From a virus, in the IMG/VR virus record IMGVR_UViG_3300010397_000043, positions 1 to 64,000 of that record: a stretch of DNA of 64,000 nt. One strand, written 5' to 3'. A model generated the notes under the pieces. It was not told where the DNA came from and made no database searches. It saw only the letters and a program-made list of their open reading frames with translations. Below, in pieces: positions 55,740 through 62,017 of the stretch; the first letter of the stretch is position 1, and the number at the start of each line of letters is the position of its first letter. A program made the position numbers and the translations under genes.

Positions 55740-56930
55740 ATGTCAACGAAGCAAACAACCAAGAAGGCTGCCAAGGCCCAAGAGACATCAGGCAGGTTGG
55801 AGCGACACCCCCTTTCGGAGCGCTTCGCCCTGCCGACGACCGACGAAGAACGATTGGCGCTCGCGACCGACATGGCGACGAACGGCCAGCATCAGGAAAT
55901 TCTGCTGTACGAGGGCAAGGTCCTCGACGGGTGGGAACGCTACATGGGGTGCATGCAAAAGGGCATCACCCCCAAGTTCAAGGAATACACCGGCATTGAC
56001 CCCGCTGCCACGGCATTCGGGGTCAATGTCATTCGACGGAAGCTTTCGACCGTCCAGAAGGCGTACTTCGGCGCCGTCTACTACAAGTACGTGCTGGAAA
56101 CGCAGGGCCCGAAGGTGACGCAGGCCCAGATCGCCAAGATGGTGTGCGTGGGTCTCACGAAGCTGAACCTCATGTCGCAACTGCTGCAGTCGCGGCACCC
56201 GGCTGCAGCCGGCCATATCGAGACGCTGGGCACCGACAGCGAGGTCACGAATGCGCAGTGGCTGGCGATGTTGGTCGAGTGCGGCATTCAGGAGGAAAAG
56301 CCCAAGGGCAAGCCCAGCAACTTGCAGATCGGCGGTGTGGACGACATGCTCATCGACGACGCCGATGCCGAAGCCGACGAGCACGACCACGATGCCGCTG
56401 TGGACGACCTGACCGGCGGCACCATCGACGACCTGCTCGACGAAGACGACGACATGCCCCTGCCCAAGCGTGCGGGCGGCGGGGGTGGTGAAGCTGGCGG
56501 CAGCGACAACGTGGTGGAAATTTCGTCGCGTGGCGGTCGCATCGGCCACAACCACCGCAGCACCGAGACCCCGGCCAGTGCCTGTGCCAAGAACTTCAAG
56601 GGGCTGGCCGAACCCGAACGCCTCGACTTCGTGAAGTTCGCGTGGGCCACCCTGCGCCCCGCCATCGAGCGCGCTATGCACGAAGGCCGCATCGACTGGC
56701 CCAACCTGGGCGAACTCGTGACCGAGGCCACCAGTGACCCCGGCAAGGCCGCGCTCGCCGATGCTGCCTTGGCGCTCGCCGGCAAGCCTGCCAAGGGCCC
56801 CGCCAAGCCCACCGCTGCCCCCGCCAAGCCCGCGAAGGCCCCCGCCAAGGGCAAGCCCCCTGCCAAGCCCGCCAAGGCCCCCACCACGAAGGCCCCCGCC
56901 AAGCCCGCCAGGGCCCGCAAAGCCGCCTAG
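55740..56930 (+). CDS. ParB-like N-terminal protein with histone-H1-like tail
   Basis: This 396-residue protein starts MSTKQTTKKAAKAQETSG at 55740 after AGGAG. Residues ~20-125 fit the ParB/Srx domain (HPLSERFALPTTDEERLALA, EILLYEGKVLDGWERYMGCM). A middle acidic region follows, then a predicted helical domain (SACAKNFKGLAEPERLDFVK). The last ~60 residues are Lys/Ala/Pro repeats (KPAKAPAKGKPPAKPAKAP). It may bind and organise phage DNA or act in replication. It is the first gene of the module; the in-frame upstream ATG at 55545 lies before the promoter elements. Confidence 0.75.
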   Translation: MSTKQTTKKAAKAQETSGRLERHPLSERFALPTTDEERLALATDMATNGQHQEILLYEGKVLDGWERYMGCMQKGITPKFKEYTGIDPAATAFGVNVIRRKLSTVQKAYFGAVYYKYVLETQGPKVTQAQIAKMVCVGLTKLNLMSQLLQSRHPAAAGHIETLGTDSEVTNAQWLAMLVECGIQEEKPKGKPSNLQIGGVDDMLIDDADAEADEHDHDAAVDDLTGGTIDDLLDEDDDMPLPKRAGGGGGEAGGSDNVVEISSRGGRIGHNHRSTETPASACAKNFKGLAEPERLDFVKFAWATLRPAIERAMHEGRIDWPNLGELVTEATSDPGKAALADAALALAGKPAKGPAKPTAAPAKPAKAPAKGKPPAKPAKAPTTKAPAKPARARKAA

Positions 56931-56970
56931 TGCGTACCAGGGCCCACCCGGGCCCGTTTGCGCGCCTGTA

Positions 56971-57002
56971 GGCCCCGCCTAGCCCCTTGGCGGGGCCTTT
57001 TT
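56971..57002 (+). terminator. Terminator after the ParB-like gene
   Basis: GGCCCCGCC (loop 9) GGCGGGGCC is followed by TTTTT. Related in sequence to the terminator at 6185. Confidence 0.88.
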
Positions 57003-57125
57003 GCTGGCCCCTGTACCGCCTACCCCCTGTTACACCCATCCGCGAGCCCGAAAATGCCCCCACCAAAGCCGCCGCGTATGTCTGCCAACCCGCCCCGCCA
57101 ACCGCCCCATAACCAGGGCAACGTC

Positions 57126-57611
57126 ATGTACCGCGACACGTTCGCGCATCGTGAGTATCGCTCGTCCATCGACTTGGTGAACGAAGTGCTGCGAGCGAAC
57201 TCCATGGCGGTGCATGTGCTGCAGTTCCCCATGCCGCCGAGGTTCATGGTTCCGTACCTGCGCGACCAGTACCTTCAGCGCGACTTGGCAGGCGCGACCA
57301 GATTCAAGCGGGTTACGCTCATTAGCGAACTCGACACCGAACGCATCCACCCCGACACGCTCATCCACAAGCACTTCCATGCGAGGCTGCACTTCTCGTG
57401 TACGATTCCGCAGAACGTAACGTACCTGTACGGCGTTTCGCGCCTGCTGCCCCCCGACTCGACCGCATCGCCTTGCTGGGACGTATCCGTCTACGAGAGC
57501 TATCGCGAAGGCGTGTGGGCCAAGGGGACTTACTACTTGCTGCGCATCGAGTCCGACCACGTGTTCGCCCAGGACGTGGACCTGCTTTACTTGTTCAAGG
57601 CCCTGCCCTAA
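57126..57611 (+). CDS. Unknown protein
   Basis: This 161-residue protein starts MYRDTFAHREYRSSIDLVNE with AGGG upstream; ATGs at 57054 and 57079 in frame would add Pro-rich residues. It has helical and beta parts (FMVPYLRDQYLQRDLAGATR, YYLLRIESDHVFAQDVDLLY). Not matched to a family. It has its own terminator upstream and a promoter-terminator pair downstream. Confidence 0.65.
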   Translation: MYRDTFAHREYRSSIDLVNEVLRANSMAVHVLQFPMPPRFMVPYLRDQYLQRDLAGATRFKRVTLISELDTERIHPDTLIHKHFHARLHFSCTIPQNVTYLYGVSRLLPPDSTASPCWDVSVYESYREGVWAKGTYYLLRIESDHVFAQDVDLLYLFKALP

Positions 57612-57619
57612 GTTAAAGT
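57591..57619 (+). promoter_or_regulatory. Predicted promoter
   Basis: TTGTTC and TAAAGT are 17 bp apart. TTAAAGTAGG also occurs at the 44884 promoter. The terminator at 57644 follows within 20 bp of the expected start. Confidence 0.45.
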
Positions 57620-57643
57620 AGGCTTCCCTACCCCGAAACGGTT

Positions 57644-57669
57644 GCCGGGTCCGATACCCGGCATTTTTT
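57644..57669 (+). terminator. Terminator between promoter and gene
   Basis: GCCGGGT-CCGAT-ACCCGGC is followed by ATTTTTT. It may end the previous transcript or attenuate the next. Confidence 0.85.
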
Positions 57670-57688
57670 ATCCCCGGAGAGTAAGAAT

Positions 57689-58453
57689 ATGAAGGCATCG
57701 ACACTCGCCAAACTCGACGCTGTGGTTGAGGCGCTCGAAGAACTGACGGAGGCCCTCAAGAATGAGGGCAACAAAAGCGGAGGTGACCCTGATGATGAGG
57801 GTGCTGGCGAAGTACCCCGATCCTCAGGCAAGGCTGGCGTGGCCCGGAAAGCTCTACCTGCTAAGGGGAAAAAACCGGCTGCAGCCGACCCCGACGACGA
57901 AGACGACGACCCGCCCGCCAAGCCGGCGAAAAAGGCCAGGGCTGTAGACCCCGACGACGAGGACGATGACCCCCCGGCCAAGCCCAAGGCAAAGGCGAAG
58001 GCCAAGCCCGCCGACGAGGATGAGGACGAAGACGACGACCCGCCCGCCAAGCCGGCGAAAAAGGCACGGGCTGTGGACGCCGACGACGATGATGACGACG
58101 TGCCCCCGCCCAAGAAGTCGGCCGCGAAGCCCGCCGCCAAGGCGAAGGCCAAGCCCGCCGCCGACGAGGATGAGGACGAAGACGAGCCCAAGCCGAAGAA
58201 GGGCAAGAAGGACACCGACCCCCGCGACGAAATCCGCGAGATGATGGTGGCCTACATCGACCCGAAGCGCAAGACGTTCAATGCCGATCTCAAGAAGGCC
58301 ATCCAGTCGGCGCTCAAGAAGGCCGGCGTTGCCGCCGTCGCCGAGCTTGAGGACGAGGACGTGCCCGCGTTCAAGAAGAAGGTCGCGCGGCTGATCGAGC
58401 AGTACGTCGATGCCGACGAGACCGAGTCCGAGGACCCTGACGAAGACGAGTGA
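57689..58453 (+). CDS. Alternating acidic/basic low-complexity protein
   Basis: This 254-residue protein has a helical N-terminus (TLAKLDAVVEALEELTEALK), a long middle alternating DDEDDDPP and PAKPKAKAKAKP, and a helical C-domain (DLKKAIQSALKKAGVAAVAE). At DNA level ~50-nt units repeat (57895-57950, 58025-58075). GGAG lies upstream. The composition is like histone tails or nucleic-acid chaperones; function is unknown. Confidence 0.7.
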   Translation: MKASTLAKLDAVVEALEELTEALKNEGNKSGGDPDDEGAGEVPRSSGKAGVARKALPAKGKKPAAADPDDEDDDPPAKPAKKARAVDPDDEDDDPPAKPKAKAKAKPADEDEDEDDDPPAKPAKKARAVDADDDDDDVPPPKKSAAKPAAKAKAKPAADEDEDEDEPKPKKGKKDTDPRDEIREMMVAYIDPKRKTFNADLKKAIQSALKKAGVAAVAELEDEDVPAFKKKVARLIEQYVDADETESEDPDEDE

Positions 58454-58490
58454 TAATCGCCCTGCCATCAACCTAACTAGGAGTTACGAA

Positions 58491-58775
58491 ATGTCTTTCT
58501 CTTTTCAAGTTCGCGTAAAGACCAAGGACGAGGCCAAGGCCTCTTGCGCGTCGCAAATGGCGACCATCGTCGCCGGCCAGCCGCCCCATGCCATCGATGA
58601 GCAACTCGTCGTCACCCTGTGCGGCGCGTACATCGATCTGCTTGCCGACAACCCCGACAAGGAGATTCAGATGTACGTCTCCGGCTCGCTGGGCGGAACG
58701 TGGCTCGACGGCAACCTGACCGACGTGAGCACTGCGACCGTGAACGTGCAGGCCTCGCTGCAAGACCCGATCTAA
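58491..58775 (+). CDS. Small protein of replication module, unknown
   Basis: This 94-residue product (MSFSFQVRVKTKDEAKASCA...) has AGGAG eight bases upstream. Resembles small phage proteins encoded beside ssDNA-binding genes, with a beta-rich C-terminus (MYVSGSLGGTWLDGNLTDV). Confidence 0.7.
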   Translation: MSFSFQVRVKTKDEAKASCASQMATIVAGQPPHAIDEQLVVTLCGAYIDLLADNPDKEIQMYVSGSLGGTWLDGNLTDVSTATVNVQASLQDPI

Positions 58776-58858
58776 AACGTTCAATGGGTGTGACCGGGCA
58801 CGCGCTCGGGCCTTATTGGGGGCTGCGTAACCACACTGCCCCCTGCCCGCCAACTTGG

Positions 58859-58882
58859 AACCCGGCCAAGCGCCGGGTTTTC
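58859..58882 (+). terminator. Terminator before the DUF2800 gene
   Basis: AACCCGGC-CAAGC-GCCGGGTT followed by TTC. It ends 5 nt before the next start codon. Confidence 0.6.
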
Positions 58883-58886
58883 TAAT

Positions 58887-60107
58887 ATGGCCGAAGAAAA
58901 AACTCACGCCGTACTTTCCCCAAGCGGGAGCGCCCGCTGGTTGCAGTGCCCCGGCAGCGTCGCGGCTGAGGCTGCGGCCAAGTCCCAGGGCGAGGACGAT
59001 AGCAACCCCGCCAGCCGGCTAGGCACCGTGGCGCATGCCCTGCTCGAAGAGGCGTTGATCTGGGGCTACCCGCCGGAACTGTTTATCGGGTGCTACCTGC
59101 TGCCCGAGCCCCACCCGCCAGTGGACGAAGCCATGTGCAACGCGGTGCAGGTTGCCATCGACTATGTTGAGGAATACCGCGAGACCTACGGGCGCAACAA
59201 CATCAAGATTCGCATCGAGTACAAGCTGGAGAAGATTGGCTCGACGTTTCTCGACCCGGACGACGCCGATGCCTGCTCGGGCACGACCGACATACTGCTC
59301 ATGCACAACGACATGTCCATGTGCAACGTGGCGGACTACAAACACGGCTCGGGCGTGATGGTCGAGGCGCGCGAGAACCCACAGCTCATGCTGTACGCGG
59401 CAGGCGCGTTTGCTGAATTCGGCAAGTTCAAGAAGTACCGGGGCACGGTCATCCAGCCGCGCGTCGCCAAGCGTCGGCCCATTGACGAGTGGGAGTTCAC
59501 GCACGCCACGCTGCTCAAGTTCATCAACAACACGGTGCGCCCCGCCGCCGTCGCTGCCCTGCTGCCCAACGCCCCGCGCAATGCGGGGGAGCATTGCCGC
59601 TGGTGCCGTGCCGCGCCTTCGTGCAAGACCTACCGGGCCAAGGCACGGGCCATCGCTGGCAGTGAGTTCGACCCCATCGAAACGGATGCCGACCTGCTGG
59701 ACCCCGACTCGTTCGGCCCCGAGGACTACGCCCGCTTGCTACTGGAACTGCCCATACTCAAAGCCTGGATCAAGACCGTCGAGGCCCGCGCCCTGCGCAT
59801 GGCACAAGCCGGCACGAAGATCGAAGGCTTCAAGCTGGGGTGGGGCAAGCGCACCCGCCAATGGGACAGCGAAGCCGCCGTGGTCGCGTGGTGCAAGCGC
59901 AAGAAGCTAAACCCCGAGGACTACAGCCCGCGTGGCCTGCTGTCGCCATCCGAGCTGACCAAGTTGATCAAGAAAAAGAAGATCGTCGAAACCAAGCGGG
60001 GCGAGGAATTTGTAAACCCCCTGGACGCCTTTATCAAATACAGCATCCCCGCCCCCAAGGTTGTGCCGGTGGGCGGCAGCGAGTTTGACGAGATAGACGA
60101 CGAATAA
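58887..60107 (+). CDS. DUF2800 / RecB-type nuclease
   Basis: This 406-residue protein opens HAVLSPSGSARWLQCPGS, the DUF2800 signature. A PD-(D/E)XK nuclease core follows: GTVAHALLEEAL, ACSGTTDILLMHND, NVADYKHGSGVMVEA and NPQLMLYAAGAF. HCRWCRAAPSCKTY near residue 235 may hold Cys ligands of an Fe-S cluster, as in Cas4/AddB-like proteins. It is adjacent to a DUF2815 gene and polymerase, a set commonly found together. It should act on DNA ends in replication or recombination. Confidence 0.88.
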   Translation: MAEEKTHAVLSPSGSARWLQCPGSVAAEAAAKSQGEDDSNPASRLGTVAHALLEEALIWGYPPELFIGCYLLPEPHPPVDEAMCNAVQVAIDYVEEYRETYGRNNIKIRIEYKLEKIGSTFLDPDDADACSGTTDILLMHNDMSMCNVADYKHGSGVMVEARENPQLMLYAAGAFAEFGKFKKYRGTVIQPRVAKRRPIDEWEFTHATLLKFINNTVRPAAVAALLPNAPRNAGEHCRWCRAAPSCKTYRAKARAIAGSEFDPIETDADLLDPDSFGPEDYARLLLELPILKAWIKTVEARALRMAQAGTKIEGFKLGWGKRTRQWDSEAAVVAWCKRKKLNPEDYSPRGLLSPSELTKLIKKKKIVETKRGEEFVNPLDAFIKYSIPAPKVVPVGGSEFDEIDDE

Positions 60108-60120
60108 CGGGCATGCCTCC

Positions 60121-60149
60121 TTGCGGATTCCGCGAGTGCGTGCTAAATT
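60121..60149 (+). promoter_or_regulatory. Predicted promoter for the DUF2815 gene
   Basis: TTGCGG and TAAATT are 17 bp apart, 40-70 bp before the start at 60188. Confidence 0.45.
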
Positions 60150-60187
60150 TTCCACGCCTACCCCCAGCCACCAAATAGGAGCCATAA

Positions 60188-60781
60188 ATGGCAACCAAAA
60201 AGGAACGAGTTTCCCTGCAGACCCCGGTCGGCATTGCGACCTTTGTTCACGTGTTTGAACCACACGCCCACGACAACGACGACGGCGAGAAGAAGCAACC
60301 GATGTACTCGGTGATGCTGGTGTTCACGCCCGAGCAGAAGGACGACCTCAAGGAGCTTCGCCAGCAGTGCATCCGCGCCGCGAAGGCCTTCTTCGGCGAG
60401 CGGTACGAGAAGCTGAAGGAAAAGGGCAAGATGCGCTTCCCCTGGCGCGATGCCGGCGAGTACGAGGAGTATGGCGAGCCCTTCGTCGAGGGCAACACAA
60501 TGATCAACTTCAAGTCGAAGGACGAGCCGGGCGTGGTTGATGCGCGCGCCAAGCCGGTCATGGATCGCAAGGTGATCTTCCCGGGTATGGCCGCACGTGT
60601 GTCCTACGGAGTGTGGCCTTACGAGACGAAGGGCAACACCGGCGTGACCTTGTTCCTCAACAACTTGCAGAAGGCAGGAGATGGTATGGGCCGACTCGCG
60701 GGCCGTGCCGCTGCTGAAGACGAATTCGACGCTATCGAAGGTGCGGACGGTAGCGACGATGGAGATGACGACGAGATCTAA
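60188..60781 (+). CDS. DUF2815 single-stranded DNA-binding protein
   Basis: This 197-residue protein (MATKKERVSLQTPVGIATFV...) has AGGAG upstream. The OB-fold-like layout with conserved strands (MYSVMLVFTPEQKDDL, NTMINFKSKDEPGVVDA, MAARVSYGVWPYETKGNTGV) and acidic C-terminus (GSDDGDDDE) fits DUF2815, a family of phage ssDNA-binding proteins like T7 gp2.5. The acidic tail probably recruits partners such as polymerase. Confidence 0.88.
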   Translation: MATKKERVSLQTPVGIATFVHVFEPHAHDNDDGEKKQPMYSVMLVFTPEQKDDLKELRQQCIRAAKAFFGERYEKLKEKGKMRFPWRDAGEYEEYGEPFVEGNTMINFKSKDEPGVVDARAKPVMDRKVIFPGMAARVSYGVWPYETKGNTGVTLFLNNLQKAGDGMGRLAGRAAAEDEFDAIEGADGSDDGDDDEI

Positions 60782-60832
60782 AGTCGCTCAGTGCCGCCCA
60801 CAACTCAACTTATCCCTTACCTGGAGAACATC

Positions 60833-61291
60833 ATGGCAAAGAAGAATGCCCCTGCCGCCGAAAACAACGTGGACGATCTGCTCGCCGGTGGCGATGCCGA
60901 AGCGGCCCCCGCCGCGAAGCCCAAGGCCAAGAAGGCTGTGAAGGTCGAAGGCACCGACGAGGTCAAGCCCAAGGCGAAGGCCAAGCCCGAAGCCGCCGCC
61001 AAGCCGGCGAAGAAGGCCAGCAAGCCCAAGGCCGAGCCGGAAGCGAAGCCCGCCGCCAAGCCCAAGGCAAAGGCCAAGGGTGGCAAGCCCCGTGGCGAGC
61101 GTGCCGAGTCGCGCGTCGAGGACATCACGGCGGCGCTGCTGAAGGTCAAGAAGTCCACGAGCTATGAGGACCTCGCGGCCAAGGGTGGTTTCGACATCCG
61201 CGCTGTGCGTCGCACCGCCCGCAAGCTGCGTGACGACGGGCAGATCGGCCTCGAGAAGGAAGGCACCAAGGTCTACGTGACCGCTGCCTGA
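60833..61291 (+). CDS. Lys-rich tail plus winged-helix protein
   Basis: This 152-residue protein starts MAKKNAPAAENNVDDLLAGG after CTGGAG. Residues ~20-85 are Ala/Lys/Pro/Glu repeats (AKPKAKKAVKVEG, KAKAKPEAAAKPAK). The last ~65 form a winged helix (SRVEDITAALLKVKKSTSYE, IRAVRRTARKLRDDGQIGLE). A DNA-binding regulator or nucleoid-like protein is inferred. Confidence 0.75.
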   Translation: MAKKNAPAAENNVDDLLAGGDAEAAPAAKPKAKKAVKVEGTDEVKPKAKAKPEAAAKPAKKASKPKAEPEAKPAAKPKAKAKGGKPRGERAESRVEDITAALLKVKKSTSYEDLAAKGGFDIRAVRRTARKLRDDGQIGLEKEGTKVYVTAA

Positions 61292-61313
61292 CCGCAACAC
61301 CAAGGCAAGTATC

Positions 61314-61652
61314 GTGGAACTCAAACTTGGCTTGGTTCTTTCCAAGAGGGACAAGAGGAAACTCGAAGCCCTCGTTCACAGCTTCAATGAAAGGTTCGAT
61401 TCGATGTCCACTCAACTCGAAGCACTCGTCGCCCAGGTCCAAGCCACCAACGGCGTCATGGAATCGGCGGTCACGCTCATCAATGGCCTGCAGGCCCAAC
61501 TGGCACAGGTGCAGGCCGATCTGGCTGCACAGGGCGTGACCAACGCCCAACTGGACGCGCTGACCACTCAGCTCAACCAGGGCGACGACGCGCTGCAGGC
61601 CCTGCTCGCGGCGAACAGCCCGGCCCCCGCGCCGCCGCCGGCCCAGCCGTGA
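61314..61652 (+). CDS. Coiled-coil protein (GTG start)
   Basis: This 112-residue protein starts at a GTG with AAGG upstream; an internal ATG lies at 61404. It is a near-continuous coiled-coil (MSTQLEALVAQVQATNGVME...) ending in a PAPAPPPAQP tail. Function unknown; it is the last gene before the tRNAs. Confidence 0.65.
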   Translation: MELKLGLVLSKRDKRKLEALVHSFNERFDSMSTQLEALVAQVQATNGVMESAVTLINGLQAQLAQVQADLAAQGVTNAQLDALTTQLNQGDDALQALLAANSPAPAPPPAQP

Positions 61653-61661
61653 AAGACCAAC

Positions 61662-61738
61662 GGCCACATAGCTCAATCTGGTAGAGCGTCGGTCTCCAAA
61701 ACCGAAGGTTGGGGGTTCAAGTCCCTCTGTGGTCGCCA
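61662..61738 (+). tRNA. tRNA-Trp (CCA anticodon)
   Basis: All arms are canonical: acceptor GGCCACA/TGTGGTC (one G-U), D-arm GCTC...GAGC, anticodon loop CTCCAAA between TCGGT and ACCGA (anticodon CCA, UGG codon), and T-arm GGGGG-TTCAAGT-CCCTC. A genomic CCA follows (G, then CCA). Confidence 0.92.
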
Positions 61739-61757
61739 AGTTAGGAGGGTTCTTTGT

Positions 61758-61944
61758 TGGGCAGTAGCTCAGGGGTCTGTGGAGGTACGGTGGAGGGAAC
61801 GCCATCGGTGACCACAGAGGCAGGCGGAAAGGTGTAGTCGGTGATCGGGCAAGGACCACCCACGATGCCGGCATCGCCGAGTAGCATGCCTAGAGCGGCT
61901 GGTATATAACCAGAGGGTCGTTGGTTCGATTCCAACCTGCCCCA
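61758..61944 (+). tRNA. Interrupted tRNA-like gene, possible tRNA-Ile(UAU)
   Basis: The 5' part (61758-61770: TGGGCAG TA GCTC) and 3' part (61893-61944: GAGC through T-arm GTTGG-TTCGATT-CCAAC and CTGCCCC A) complete each other, but the D-loop holds ~112 extra nucleotides. The acceptor pairs except at the first base. The anticodon loop TATATAA would give UAU but lacks the usual T33. No CCA is encoded. It may be a decayed or disrupted tRNA, or an unusual intron-bearing one. Confidence 0.5.
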
Positions 61945-61969
61945 CAAAGAATCCTCCTTAAAGCCGAAG

Positions 61970-61995
61970 CCGGCTGGCAACCCCAGCCGGTTTTT
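61970..61995 (+). terminator. Terminator after tRNAs
   Basis: CCGGCTGG-CAACC-CCAGCCGG followed by TTTTTC. It stands 23 bp before the polymerase start. Confidence 0.88.
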
Positions 61996-62017
61996 CTTTT
62001 GTACCTGCGAATCCATC

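Noticed and set aside
55740-56930. Plasmid partition system (ParA/ParB)
   Set aside because: Only a ParB-like domain is seen, without ParA or parS-type sites, so a partition role is not supported.
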